45,832 nucleotides of DNA from Geobacillus zalihae NBRC 101842 (GCF_001544135.1 NZ_BCPV01000031.1:1-45832); one strand, 5' to 3'. Positions 35,063 to 44,007 are shown, numbered from the stretch's first letter. Numbers and translations are program-made. Notes: generated by a model from the sequence alone, not told the origin.

Positions 35063-35093
35063 AAAAAAAGGAGCGTTTCGCTTACGCTCCTTT
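35063..35093 (-). terminator. Terminator of speD
   Basis: On the minus strand AAGGAGCGT and ACGCTCCTT form a 9-bp stem followed by TTTTT. Confidence 0.85.
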
Positions 35094-35111
35094 CGGTTTA
35101 TCATGATCCAA

Positions 35112-35486
35112 TTACAGCGCCTGCGCCTTTTTCACTTCGATTGGGCGCATGCCGCGCGGAAGTTCAATCGTTTCCCGCGTTTGCGCGCCCAGCATTTCGG
35201 CAATGTAATCGGCGGCAATCGTCGGGTCTAAATGGCCGCATGTATACACATCAATGCTCGCATAGCCGTGTTCGGGAAACGTGTGAATCGTCAAATGCGA
35301 TTCCGAAATAATGACGACCCCGCTTACGCCTTGCGGAGCGAATTTATGGAACGCCACTTCGCGAATCTCCGCTCCCGACTTTAACGCGGCGTCAACGAAC
35401 GTTTTTTCAATAAAATCAATATCATTCAGTTTGTCAAAGTCGCATCCCCAAAGTTCCGAGATAACGTGACGACCCATCGTGTCCAT
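35112..35486 (-). CDS. speD: S-adenosylmethionine decarboxylase proenzyme
   Basis: 124 residues, the Bacillus-type class 1B enzyme. Autocleavage occurs at Ser63 in [15 protein letters not shown], which creates the pyruvoyl group; the proton-donor Cys is in DVYTCGH. It makes decarboxylated SAM for spermidine synthesis. GGGGG lies 9 nt before the ATG. It follows gapB as in B. subtilis but here has its own promoter and a structured leader, so it is probably not just co-transcribed. Confidence 0.96.
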   Translation of the reverse strand: MDTMGRHVISELWGCDFDKLNDIDFIEKTFVDAALKSGAEIREVAFHKFAPQGVSGVVIISESHLTIHTFPEHGYASIDVYTCGHLDPTIAADYIAEMLGAQTRETIELPRGMRPIEVKKAQAL

Positions 35487-35641
35487 GAAAAGAATCCCCC
35501 TTTAACCAATTTTCTCAAACAAATAAAAAAACAGAAGGTGAGTTGCAAAATGGCATGTATAACTACCACGGGGGAAAGTTAGTCCTAAGAGGTCCTAACC
35601 CTTTAAGTAGTCACATTACCCTTGCCGTTAAGAAGTTCACG
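35487..35641 (-). ncRNA. Structured 5' leader of speD (candidate regulatory RNA)
   Basis: The leader of about 155 nt lies between a strong promoter and speD. Nested pairings are visible on the minus strand: GGCA...TGCC (outer), ACTAC...GTAGT, and GGGTTAG...CTAACTT with an inner CCT/AGG. A T-rich run (GTTTTTTTATTTG) follows shortly before the ribosome site. The arrangement suggests a metabolite-sensing or antitermination leader, with polyamine or SAM as obvious ligand candidates; I do not recognise it as any riboswitch class I can name with confidence. Confidence 0.5.
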
Positions 35642-35647
35642 AGACAT

Positions 35648-35676
35648 AGTATACTTTGTTTAGGGGGTTTTTGCAA
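35648..35676 (-). promoter_or_regulatory. Promoter of speD
   Basis: TTGCAA (35676-35671), 17 nt, TATACT (35653-35648) on the minus strand. Confidence 0.8.
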
Positions 35677-35699
35677 CAGGCTTTTTTAATTTTTTTGCA

Positions 35700-35785
35700 T
35701 AAAAAAGAGAAAAAGCGCCCACGCCCGCACCGTGGCCCGATCCGTTTGTGCGGATCGCAAAAGCCATAGCGCAGGCGGCGCGCTT
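35700..35785 (-). terminator. Terminator-like structure after gapB
   Basis: After the gapB stop codon a GC-rich branched hairpin (AGCGC...GCGCT outer, GATCCG/CGGATC inner) is followed by TTTTTCTCTTTTTT. It would separate gapB from speD. Confidence 0.6.
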
Positions 35786-35800
35786 CACATCGAACCGCTG

Positions 35801-36829
35801 TTACGCATTGACGCTGAGACGCTCATTCATTTTGGCCGCGACAAGATGGGCTAAATCAACGACGCGGCACGAATAGCCCCATTCATTGTCATACCAAGCG
35901 AGCACTTTCACTTTTCGCCCTTCCATCACCATCGTCGACAGGCCGTCGATAATCGCAGAATGCGGATTCGTATTGAAATCGATCGAGACAAGCGGCTCCA
36001 TCGTGAAATCCAAGATGCCTTTCAATGGGCCGTTGGCAGCGCGGATCAGCGCCTCGTTCACCTCATCAACCGTCACATCGCGCTTCAAGTCGACGACCAA
36101 GTCGACGAGCGAGACGTTCGGCGTCGGGACGCGGAGCGCCATGCCATGAAGCTTCCCTTTTAAATGCGGCAGCACTAGGCCAAGCGCTTTCGCCGCTCCC
36201 GTTGTCGTCGGGATGATCGACTGCGCGCATGAGCGGGCGCGGCGCAAATCTTTATGCGGGTTGTCGATGTTTTTTTGGTCGTTCGTATACGCGTGAACCG
36301 TCGTCATCAGGCCGTTTTCAATCCCAAACGCTTCATCGAGCACTTTGACGACCGGAGCCAAACAGTTTGTCGTACACGAGGCGTTCGAAATGATGAAATG
36401 GCGGTCGATGTCAAGCATATGCTCGTTGACGCCAACAACGATCGTCACATCTTCATTTTTGCCCGGGGCGGTTAAAATGACGCGCTTCGCCCCTGCCTCA
36501 AGGTGAAGGCTCGCCTTTTCGCGGTCGTTGAATTTTCCGGTCGCTTCAATCACAATATCGATAGCAAGCTCTTTCCACGGCAGCTGTTTCGGGTCGCGCG
36601 AGTTTAACAGCCTCACTTTTTTGCCGTTGACGAGCAGGCCGTCTTCCAAGGCGATGACCTCACCGTCAAATTTACCGTGGTTTGAGTCATATTTCACTAA
36701 ATGGGCTAACGTTTCCGGCGGATAGCTGGCGTTCACCGCCACAATGTCGAGGTCAGGGGAATTGATGGCGCGCCGGAACACCATCCGTCCGATTCGTCCG
36801 AAACCGTTAATCGCCACTTTCGCCTTCAT
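35801..36829 (-). CDS. gapB: Glyceraldehyde-3-phosphate dehydrogenase, gluconeogenic (GapB)
   Basis: 342 residues with catalytic Cys152 in ISNASCTTNCLAP and the NAD(P)-binding start INGFGRIGR. The position that is Asp in NAD-specific GapA is replaced (AVNASYPPETLAHL), as in the NADP-preferring gluconeogenic GapB. LTAPGKN and WYDNEWGYSCRVVDL are family signatures. It runs 1,3-bisphosphoglycerate to glyceraldehyde-3-phosphate during growth on gluconeogenic carbon. Two CcpN boxes upstream indicate repression by glucose. GAGAGGAGAAC precedes the ATG. Confidence 0.96.
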   Translation of the reverse strand: MKAKVAINGFGRIGRMVFRRAINSPDLDIVAVNASYPPETLAHLVKYDSNHGKFDGEVIALEDGLLVNGKKVRLLNSRDPKQLPWKELAIDIVIEATGKFNDREKASLHLEAGAKRVILTAPGKNEDVTIVVGVNEHMLDIDRHFIISNASCTTNCLAPVVKVLDEAFGIENGLMTTVHAYTNDQKNIDNPHKDLRRARSCAQSIIPTTTGAAKALGLVLPHLKGKLHGMALRVPTPNVSLVDLVVDLKRDVTVDEVNEALIRAANGPLKGILDFTMEPLVSIDFNTNPHSAIIDGLSTMVMEGRKVKVLAWYDNEWGYSCRVVDLAHLVAAKMNERLSVNA

Positions 36830-36850
36830 TCACTTTGTTCTCCTCTCATA

Positions 36851-36894
36851 TATGTTATACTATTTTCTTATATTTGTATAAATAGTATATCATA
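36851..36894 (-). promoter_or_regulatory. Two CcpN operators upstream of gapB
   Basis: TATGTTATACT (plus strand, 36851-36861) and TATGATATACT (minus strand, 36894-36884) both fit the CcpN consensus TRTGHYATAYW exactly and are inverted with respect to each other, 22 nt apart, in the promoter region of gapB. Confidence 0.75.
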
Positions 36895-36932
36895 TTTTTA
36901 GGGAATGTGGAGAACAAAATGACTGAAAGCGA

Positions 36933-36963
36933 ACAAAAAAGACGCCTATTTTTCCAAGGCGTC
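36933..36963 (-). terminator. Terminator at the end of coaE
   Basis: GACGCC and GGCGTC form a stem overlapping the last codons of coaE, followed on the minus strand by TTTTTTGTTC. Confidence 0.75.
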
Positions 36964-37551
36964 CCATTGTTTCAAAATAGCCAACAGCTGACGGCGTGTC
37001 TCTTCCCTCGTTCCGTTATTGTTGATGACCGCGTCGGCCCGCTTCATTTTTTCCGCCAGCGGCCATTGAGCGCAAATGCGGGCGCGCGCTTCTTCCTCAG
37101 TGAACCCGTTCCGCTCCATCAGCCGGCGAAGCTGGATGTCATCGTCAACATACACGACAAGTACTTTATCGACCCAGGATGTCAATCCGCTTTCAAATAA
37201 AAGCGGAATGTCCAATACGACCGTTTTCGCCCCGGAACGGACGAGCGCTTCTTTCTCCGCGAGCATTTTCTGACGCACCGCCGGGTGAACGATGGCGTTT
37301 AGCTTTTTCCGTTCTTCTTCGTCGTTGAACACGATCGCCCCGAGTTTCGCCCGATCGATCTCTCCATTTGTCTGCAAAATGCCCGGACCGAAGGCGGCGA
37401 CAATCTGACGGTAGGCGTCTTCCCCCGGTCGGACGACGGCGCGCGCCGCTTCGTCAGCATCAATGACCGGAAGGCCGAGCTCGCGCATCATCGCGCTCAC
37501 CGTGCTTTTGCCGCTGGCGATCCCGCCGGTCAATCCGATCGTCAACGTCAT
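36946..37551 (-). CDS. coaE: Dephospho-CoA kinase
   Basis: 201 residues with P-loop [12 protein letters not shown] (residues 7-18), [11 protein letters not shown], the hallmark [10 protein letters not shown], and [10 protein letters not shown]. It phosphorylates dephospho-CoA at the 3'-OH, the last step of CoA synthesis. AGAGAGG lies before the ATG at 37551. It follows mutM with only 27 bp between; ytaF, which separates the two genes in B. subtilis, is absent here. Confidence 0.96.
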   Translation of the reverse strand: MTLTIGLTGGIASGKSTVSAMMRELGLPVIDADEAARAVVRPGEDAYRQIVAAFGPGILQTNGEIDRAKLGAIVFNDEEERKKLNAIVHPAVRQKMLAEKEALVRSGAKTVVLDIPLLFESGLTSWVDKVLVVYVDDDIQLRRLMERNGFTEEEARARICAQWPLAEKMKRADAVINNNGTREETRRQLLAILKQWDALEK

Positions 37552-37578
37552 GGAACCTCTCTCCTTTTTACACGCCGC

Positions 37579-38403
37579 CTAGCGCTGGCAGCGCGGGCAA
37601 TAATGCGTGCCGCGGCCGGCGACGACCGTTTTTTCAATCGGCGTGCCGCATCGTTTGCATGGCTCTCCTTTGCGTCCGTAGACGAACAAGCTATGCTGAA
37701 ACGCACCCGCTTCCCCTTGCGTGTTCACGTACGTGCGTACCGTGCTTCCCCCTTTCATGACCGCCTCGCCGATCGTCGCCACCATTTCCTCATGCAGGCG
37801 CTCGATCTCTTTGCTGGAGAGAGAGGCGGCCGGCCGGCCGGGAAGAATGCCGGCGCGAAACAGCGATTCGTCGACATAAATATTGCCAAACCCAGCCACG
37901 ACCGTCTGATCAAGGAGCAACGCTTTGACCGACCGTTTCGTTTTCACCGCCCGCTCCGCCAATACAGCTGGGGAAAACGCCGGGGAAAGCGGCTCCGGCC
38001 CAAGCTCAGCAAGCGGCGGCCGGCGGTCAGCTTCTTCTTTGGCATAAACGTGCATCGTTCCGAACTTGCGCACGTCGCGGTAACGGAGTTCGCTGCCGTC
38101 CGTGAAGCAAAACACGACGTGCGTATGCGGTTCGAGCGGCTCGAGGGCAGAAGCAACGGCGTAGCGCCCTTCCATGCGCAAATGGGAAATGAGCGCATCG
38201 CGGTCGAGCAGGAATTTCAAAAATTTCCCTCTCCGTTCCAAACCACGCACCGTCTGTCCGATCATTCTTGCCGCAAACGCCTCGGGGTCTCGCGGATGGC
38301 GGATGATGTTCGGCCAAAAGATGCGCACATCCTCAATCGTTTTTCCGACAATAAGCGGCAAAAGCGTACGACGGATCGTTTCCACCTCCGGCAATTCCGG
38401 CAT
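37579..38403 (-). CDS. mutM: Formamidopyrimidine-DNA glycosylase (Fpg/MutM)
   Basis: 274 residues. The N-terminal MPELPEVETIRRTL carries the catalytic Pro2 and Glu3; FGNIYVDESLFRAGI and the H2TH segment follow; the C-terminal zinc finger is CKRCGTPIEKTVVAGRGTHYC with CQR. It excises 8-oxoguanine and cuts the abasic site. GGGGGGATCGCC precedes the ATG at 38403; the 39-residue upstream extension is rejected. It is downstream of polA as in B. subtilis but separated by 329 bp. Confidence 0.97.
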   Translation of the reverse strand: MPELPEVETIRRTLLPLIVGKTIEDVRIFWPNIIRHPRDPEAFAARMIGQTVRGLERRGKFLKFLLDRDALISHLRMEGRYAVASALEPLEPHTHVVFCFTDGSELRYRDVRKFGTMHVYAKEEADRRPPLAELGPEPLSPAFSPAVLAERAVKTKRSVKALLLDQTVVAGFGNIYVDESLFRAGILPGRPAASLSSKEIERLHEEMVATIGEAVMKGGSTVRTYVNTQGEAGAFQHSLFVYGRKGEPCKRCGTPIEKTVVAGRGTHYCPRCQR

Positions 38404-38732
38404 GGCGATCCCCCCTTTCCTCCGTTTTCCTGCATCGTTCCTGCCGACGCTTTCACATTGACGCCGGTTCATCCGCCGAGAGAAAGATTCTCCATGGGGC
38501 GGCAGCTGTTTCGCTCCCATTCATCGAGTTGCAGCCGAGAATCGTCGCACCGAAAGATTCTGCCTAAAAGGCCGGTGAGAAACGCTGATTTTCACAAAAT
38601 CGGTCATGTTGGTTGAGAAGGACGGCTCGATGTTCAAGGCTTCCCAACTGGAGAAGAGTCGTTGTGAAACTGCTTTTTCATTCCATCACAGGCCTTCTTA
38701 GGGATGCCGGCGCTCCACACCAAGACTTCTCT
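38404..38732. other. Non-coding spacer between polA and mutM
   Basis: No gene recognised. It holds a short palindrome GATTTTCACAAAATC (about 38590-38604) and repeated AAAGATTCT pieces at about 38483 and 38553. Presumably it contains a mutM promoter or is decayed sequence. Confidence 0.4.
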
Positions 38733-41363
38733 TTATTTCGCGTCATACCACGTCGAGCCATAATGGTAATCGACTTTGAGCGGCACGCGAAGTGTGACCG
38801 CTTGCTCCATCACTTCCGGAACGAGCCGGCACAGCCGCTCCATCTCTTCTTTCGGCGCCTCCAAAATGAGCTCGTCATGCACCTGCAGCAAAAGGCGCGC
38901 TTGCAGCCGCTCTTCCTTCAGTCTGGCGTTCAGATCGATCATCGCCTTTTTAATAATGTCAGCGGCGCTCCCTTGAATCGGCGTGTTCATCGCCATCCGT
39001 TCAGCAAAGCTGCGGACGTTGAAGTTGCGGCTCGTGATATCCGGCAAATAGCGGCGCCGATGCAGCAGCGTCGTCACATACCCTTTCTGTTTTGCTTCTT
39101 GCACAATGTTTTCCATATACCGCTTCACGCCAGGGAAGCTTTCGAAGTAGCGCTCGATGAATTCAGCCGCCTCTTTGCGCGAAATATTTAAGTTTTGCGC
39201 CAAGCCGTAATCACTGATCCCGTAAACGATCCCAAAGTTGACCGCCTTCGCCTGACGGCGCATGTTGGGCGTCACTTCGTCCTCGCTCACTTGGAAAATG
39301 TCCATCGCTGTTTTCGTATGGATATCCAAATCGCGGCGGAACGCTTCCATTAAATTGTCATCTTCCGCAATATGGGCGAGGACGCGCAACTCAATTTGTG
39401 AGTAGTCGGCGGCGAAAATGAGCCAATCAGACTCCGACGGCACGAACGCTTGGCGGATTTTCCGTCCTTCCTCAAGCCGAATCGGAATGTTTTGCAAGTT
39501 CGGCTCCGTCGAGCTGAGCCGTCCGGTTTGCGTCAACGCCTGATTGAAAATCGTATGCACCTTCTTTGTATCGGGTCGCACGACTTTCAGCAATCCTTCA
39601 ATATACGTCGACTGCAACTTGCCAAGCTGGCGGTAATGCAAAATGTTTTCCACGATCTCGTGATAAGGCGCAAGTTTTTCAAGCACATCCGCTGAAGTGG
39701 AGTAGCCGGTTTTCGTTTTTTTCAAGACGGGCAGCTGCAGTTTTTCAAATAAAATGACGCCGAGCTGTTTCGGTGAATTGATGTTGAATTCTTGGCCGGC
39801 GAGCTCATAAATGCGCTGCTCGACCGTGCCGAGCTGCTCGGCGAGCTCTTCGCCCATCTGTTCGAGCCGCTTCGTATCCACTTTCACTCCGGCAAATTCC
39901 ATTTCCGCCAAAATCGAAGACAACGGCTGCTCGAGCTCGACGAGCAACCGATCTTGTTCGTTGCGGCGCAGCTCATCCAAAAACGGCCGTTCGAGCTCCC
40001 AAATCGCCGCCGCCTTGCGGACGAGATGCTCGGCGAGCACTGGCTCATCCGGCACGGCCCGCTTCGCCCCTTTGCCATACACCGCTTCATCCGGGCGCAC
40101 CGCTTCGTATTGCTTCATTTTGGCTGCGGCAGCTACATCATCAACACCTTGCGCCGGATCAAGCAAATAGGCGGCCAGCAATAAATCAAAGGAAACGCCG
40201 CATAGCTCAATTCCTTTCCATTTCAAGGCGACTGCCGCGCGCTTTGAGTCAAACATGCTTTTTTTCTTCGTTTCATCACCAAGCCAGGCGACAAACTGCG
40301 GATCGGCAAGCGCCGTCTCCGGGCGCAGGAAAAACCGTCCATGTTCGTTGACCACAGCGATGCCGACGATCGGCGCATCATGATAATTTTCCTCGACCAC
40401 TTCAACGACAAGCGCCGCCTTGTCGGCAAGCATCTCCTCCGTCACGCGGTCAGCAAGCGTAAATGCCATCTTGGCAAGCGGTTTTTCCTCTTCTGATGAC
40501 GGCGATTCCATTTTCTCTAAAAACGATTGAAACCCAAGCTCTTTAAATAAAGCGACCACTTTCTCCCGGTCTTCCCCTTGATAGACGATGTCATCAAGCG
40601 AGAGCTCGACCGGGGCGTCGCGGCGAATGGCGGCGAGCTTTTTGCTTAACAGCGCCATCTCCCGGTGTTGGCGCAGCGTTTCTTTCAACTTTTCGCCTTT
40701 GATCTCGTCAATGGAGGCAAGCACATTTTCGACCGTGCCGAATTGCCTGAGCAGCTTGACCGCCGTCTTTTCCCCGATGCCCGGCACTCCGGGGATGTTG
40801 TCCGATTTGTCGCCCATCAATCCTTTCAAATCAACGATTTGTTCCGGAGTTAAGCCGTATTTTTCGCGGACCGTCTCCGGCGTGTATGGTTCGATATCGG
40901 TAATCCCTTTTTTCGTAATGTCCACCGTCACATGGGGGGAGGCGAGCTGGGTCAGATCGCGGTCGCCGGAAATGACTTTCACCTCAAACCCTTCCTGCTC
41001 AGCGCGGGCGGCAAGCGTTCCGATAATATCGTCCGCTTCGTAGTTCTCGAGTTCATAGGCGGGGATGCGATATGCCCTCAGCAGCTCGCGCAACAGCGGA
41101 AACTGCTCCGACAGCTCCGGTGGCGTCTGCTGGCGCCCACCTTTATACTCTTGAAACGCTTCATGCCGGAACGTCGTTTTCCCGGCGTCAAACGCGACAA
41201 GCATATGAGTTGGCTCTTCTTCCGCCAAAATTTTATTCAACATCATCGTAAACCCGTAGACGGCGTTCGTATGGATGCCTTTGTCGTTATGCAAAAGCGG
41301 CAAGGCAAAAAAGGCGCGGTACGCCACGCTGCTGCCGTCGATTAAAACAAGCTTTTTTTTCAA
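38733..41363 (-). CDS. polA: DNA polymerase I
   Basis: 876 residues, the length of B. stearothermophilus Pol I. The N-terminal 5' nuclease (about 1-290) has VAFDAGKTTFRHE, YEADDIIGTLA, ISGDRDLTQL and GDKSDNIPGVPGIGEKTA. The 3'-5' exonuclease-like domain (about 297-468) lacks the catalytic acids (ALVVEVVEENYHD in place of the DxE motif) and should be inactive. The polymerase domain has AADYSQIELRVLAH (motif A), RRQAKAVNFGIVYG (motif B) and LLQVHDELILE (motif C). From memory it matches the Bst large fragment closely. A TTG start at 41363 lies 6 nt after GAGGAGGG; the ATG at 41369 abuts that site and is less likely. Confidence 0.97.
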   Translation of the reverse strand: MKKKLVLIDGSSVAYRAFFALPLLHNDKGIHTNAVYGFTMMLNKILAEEEPTHMLVAFDAGKTTFRHEAFQEYKGGRQQTPPELSEQFPLLRELLRAYRIPAYELENYEADDIIGTLAARAEQEGFEVKVISGDRDLTQLASPHVTVDITKKGITDIEPYTPETVREKYGLTPEQIVDLKGLMGDKSDNIPGVPGIGEKTAVKLLRQFGTVENVLASIDEIKGEKLKETLRQHREMALLSKKLAAIRRDAPVELSLDDIVYQGEDREKVVALFKELGFQSFLEKMESPSSEEEKPLAKMAFTLADRVTEEMLADKAALVVEVVEENYHDAPIVGIAVVNEHGRFFLRPETALADPQFVAWLGDETKKKSMFDSKRAAVALKWKGIELCGVSFDLLLAAYLLDPAQGVDDVAAAAKMKQYEAVRPDEAVYGKGAKRAVPDEPVLAEHLVRKAAAIWELERPFLDELRRNEQDRLLVELEQPLSSILAEMEFAGVKVDTKRLEQMGEELAEQLGTVEQRIYELAGQEFNINSPKQLGVILFEKLQLPVLKKTKTGYSTSADVLEKLAPYHEIVENILHYRQLGKLQSTYIEGLLKVVRPDTKKVHTIFNQALTQTGRLSSTEPNLQNIPIRLEEGRKIRQAFVPSESDWLIFAADYSQIELRVLAHIAEDDNLMEAFRRDLDIHTKTAMDIFQVSEDEVTPNMRRQAKAVNFGIVYGISDYGLAQNLNISRKEAAEFIERYFESFPGVKRYMENIVQEAKQKGYVTTLLHRRRYLPDITSRNFNVRSFAERMAMNTPIQGSAADIIKKAMIDLNARLKEERLQARLLLQVHDELILEAPKEEMERLCRLVPEVMEQAVTLRVPLKVDYHYGSTWYDAK

Positions 41364-41394
41364 TCTCATCCCTCCTCGGATGCTTCCTTGTCCT

Positions 41395-41500
41395 ATTGTA
41401 CCATGCCTGCGGCTTGCCTTGAACGCTCTCCCACCATGATGGGAGGCGCCGATTCATCCCCTGCTTACGCTCACGCTGAAAAATGGGAGGCTTCTCAGTT
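41395..41500. repeat. Palindrome-rich spacer, possible IS605-type debris
   Basis: Contains CTCCCA-type inverted repeats (TCCCACCATGATGGGA at about 41428) and a GGCTTCT/AGAAGCC pair around GGGAGGCTTCTCAGTTGGAG. The CTCCCA and GAAGCC motifs recall the ends of IS200/IS605 elements. Nothing coding is seen. Confidence 0.35.
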
Positions 41501-41507
41501 GGAGATG

Positions 41508-41540
41508 ATCAAAAGAAGCCGGCTACCGTCCCGGCTTTGG
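41508..41540 (-). terminator. Terminator of phoPR
   Basis: On the minus strand AAGCCGG pairs with CCGGCTT around 8 nt, followed by CTTTTGA; it overlaps the last codons of phoR. Confidence 0.55.
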
Positions 41541-43271
41541 AAAATGGATCGTGAACACGGTGCCGCACCCCACTTTGCTCGCTACGGTAATATATCCATG
41601 GTGAGCCTCAACCAAATGTTTCACAATCGAAAGGCCCAACCCCGTTCCGCCGGAATCGCGGCTGCGCGCCTTGTCGACGCGGTAAAAACGCTCAAAAATG
41701 CGCGGGATTTCCTTTTCCTCAATGCCGATTCCGGTGTCTTTCACATGGATCAGCACTTCTTTCTCCGTCTCTTCCGCCTCGACAGCGACCCGTCCGTGCT
41801 CCGGCGTATACGTGATGGCGTTGGCGAGCAAGTTCAGCAAAATTTGCTTCATCCGATTTCTGTCACCGCGGATGACAAGCCCGGATGGCGATTCGATATG
41901 CAAATCAATTTGTTTTTCCGCCGCTTTTTGGCGAAACACAGCAGCCGCTTCGGCGATGACTTGAGCGATATCCACGTCTTCGAGTTGCAGCTGAAATCCG
42001 TGCTGCTCGATTTTCGACAAGTCCAACAGTTCCTCAACGAGCGTTTGCAGCCGTTCGCTTTCTTTTAAGATGATGGTCAAAAAATGTTCGAGCGCCGCTT
42101 CATCCTTCATGGCGCCATCCAATAGCGTTTCGGCGAATCCTTTGATGGACGTCACCGGCGTTTTCAATTCGTGCGAAACGTTGGCGACAAAGTCTTTGCG
42201 GATTTGCTCAAGACGCTTCAGCTCCGTAATGTCGTGAAACACGACGACAATCCCTTTCCATTCGGCGTTCGTGCCAATGATGGGAGCCCCGTATACATCG
42301 AAATGTTTCCGCTCGATGCCAATCGTCAGCCGCATATGCCGGCGCATCGTCGTTTCGGTGATGAAAATATCATCGATAAACCGGACGATGTCGCCATGCG
42401 GCAGCACATCGGCGTACGGACGGTGTAAACAATCCGACGGATCGAGATGAAACTGAGTCTGGAACGCCCGATTGATGAGAGAAATATGTCCGCGGTGGTC
42501 AATAAACAACAGGCCGCTGCCGACGTTTTCAATGAGCGTGTGAAGCCGATCGGTCTGAATTTCCCGCGCCCTGCTCATCTCCTGCAAATGGCGGGCCAGC
42601 CGGTTGATCGAGCGCACAAGCATCCCGGCCTCGTTATATTCACCATCGGGCACACGGGCGGCGTAATTGCCTTTTTCCAGCTCAAACGCCACTTTCGTCG
42701 CTTCTTCAATCGGCTTCATATATTGATTGGCGATTTTCCAGACGAGGGCGATGATGACAACGAGCGCCATCCCGAGGCTGCTCGTGAGCACGCCCCAAAT
42801 TTGCTCGTTTACTTTTTGGAGTGAGCTCGTCGGTGTGCTTAACACGACGTACCCGCTCCGCTCACCGCGCTCGTACGGGACGATGTAGTAATAGACGTCG
42901 TTTGTTTTTTCAATCACGGAAAAACGGGGAAACTGCTTTTTGCGCAAAATCGCGCGGACGATGCGCTCATGGTCTTTGTCGCTGATCGCTGCGACGCGAC
43001 CGCTGTCAAACCGCACCCGTTCTTCTTTATCGAGCACGGTGATGCGGGACGACAGCTCATTCCCCATTTCCTGCAAATCGGCGCGGATTTGCTCGAGCGG
43101 TTCATTTTCAAGCAAAATCGCAAGCGCTTGGGCCTCTTTTTCCATCCGTTTGTTCATCGTCTCGGCGTAAAAATCTTTCAGCAATTGCCCGAGCAAAAGC
43201 CCGAGGGCGATCAACACCGTGGCGATGAGCGTCACGAGCCAAAACAAAAGGCGGGTGCGGAAGCTATTCAT
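41523..43271 (-). CDS. phoR: Phosphate-sensing sensor histidine kinase PhoR
   Basis: 582 residues. Two transmembrane helices (about 9-30 and 162-182) flank an extracytoplasmic domain; HAMP (about 183-235) and PAS (about 245-350) follow. The kinase core has the phospho-acceptor FVANVSHELKTPVTSIKGF (His367), N-box NLLANAITYTPEHG, DTGIGIEEKEIPRIFERFY and GGTGLGLSIV. It phosphorylates PhoP when phosphate is scarce. The ATG at 43271 overlaps phoP by 8 bp, so translation is coupled; the longer frame is only phoP antiphase sequence. Confidence 0.95.
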   Translation of the reverse strand: MNSFRTRLLFWLVTLIATVLIALGLLLGQLLKDFYAETMNKRMEKEAQALAILLENEPLEQIRADLQEMGNELSSRITVLDKEERVRFDSGRVAAISDKDHERIVRAILRKKQFPRFSVIEKTNDVYYYIVPYERGERSGYVVLSTPTSSLQKVNEQIWGVLTSSLGMALVVIIALVWKIANQYMKPIEEATKVAFELEKGNYAARVPDGEYNEAGMLVRSINRLARHLQEMSRAREIQTDRLHTLIENVGSGLLFIDHRGHISLINRAFQTQFHLDPSDCLHRPYADVLPHGDIVRFIDDIFITETTMRRHMRLTIGIERKHFDVYGAPIIGTNAEWKGIVVVFHDITELKRLEQIRKDFVANVSHELKTPVTSIKGFAETLLDGAMKDEAALEHFLTIILKESERLQTLVEELLDLSKIEQHGFQLQLEDVDIAQVIAEAAAVFRQKAAEKQIDLHIESPSGLVIRGDRNRMKQILLNLLANAITYTPEHGRVAVEAEETEKEVLIHVKDTGIGIEEKEIPRIFERFYRVDKARSRDSGGTGLGLSIVKHLVEAHHGYITVASKVGCGTVFTIHFPKPGR

Positions 43272-43971
43272 GCCGCTTCGGTTCCTCCAACTTGTAGCCA
43301 AGGCCGCGCACCGTTTTAATGTACATCGGTTTTTTCGTATCGGTTTCGATCTTCTCGCGCAAGTGGCTGATATGGACGTCGACAATGCGTGTATCGCCGG
43401 CAAACTCGTAGTTCCACACGGCGCTGAGCAGCTGGTCGCGCGTCAACACCCGCCCTTTATGGCGAGCCAAATAAAGGAGCAACTCAAACTCTTTCGGCGT
43501 CAGCTCAAGCGGCTTGCCGTCGATCGTTGCTTCATAGCGTTCCGGAAAAATTTCCAGATCGCCAACAACAAGCCGCTCGCTCGATTCAGCCGCCGGCTGA
43601 ACGATCTCCGTGCGGCGCAAAATCGCCTTGACGCGGGCAATGACTTCGCGCGGGCTGAACGGCTTTGTCATATAGTCGTCGGCGCCAAGCTCAAGACCAA
43701 GCACTTTGTCAAATTCATCATCGCGAGCCGTCAACATTAAAATCGGCGTCATGATTTGCTGCTGGCGAAGCCGCTTGCACACATCAACGCCGTCAAGCTT
43801 CGGCAGCATCAAGTCCAAAATAATGAGCGCCGGCTGCTCGGACGCTACTTTCACGAGCGCCTCTTCGCCATCGTGAGCGGTCACGACGTGAAATCCGGCT
43901 TTCTCCAAATTGTACGACAACAGAGTCACAATCGGCTGTTCGTCATCGACAACTAAAATTTTTCGTCCCAT
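43264..43971 (-). CDS. phoP: Phosphate response regulator PhoP
   Basis: 235 residues. Receiver domain with acidic pocket VVDDEQP, phospho-acceptor Asp53 in LILDLMLPKLDG and Lys in YMTKPFSPREV; OmpR-type winged helix with LTPKEFELLLYLARHKGRVL and DVHISHLREKIE. It activates or represses Pho-regulon promoters via TT(A/C/T)ACA repeats, like those in front of the alkaline phosphatase gene in this window. GGAGGAGCGGC precedes the ATG at 43971; a 68-residue upstream extension is rejected. Confidence 0.96.
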   Translation of the reverse strand: MGRKILVVDDEQPIVTLLSYNLEKAGFHVVTAHDGEEALVKVASEQPALIILDLMLPKLDGVDVCKRLRQQQIMTPILMLTARDDEFDKVLGLELGADDYMTKPFSPREVIARVKAILRRTEIVQPAAESSERLVVGDLEIFPERYEATIDGKPLELTPKEFELLLYLARHKGRVLTRDQLLSAVWNYEFAGDTRIVDVHISHLREKIETDTKKPMYIKTVRGLGYKLEEPKRHE

Positions 43972-44007
43972 GCCGCTCCTCCATCCCGTCCAATGGTTTC
44001 TGCCTTT

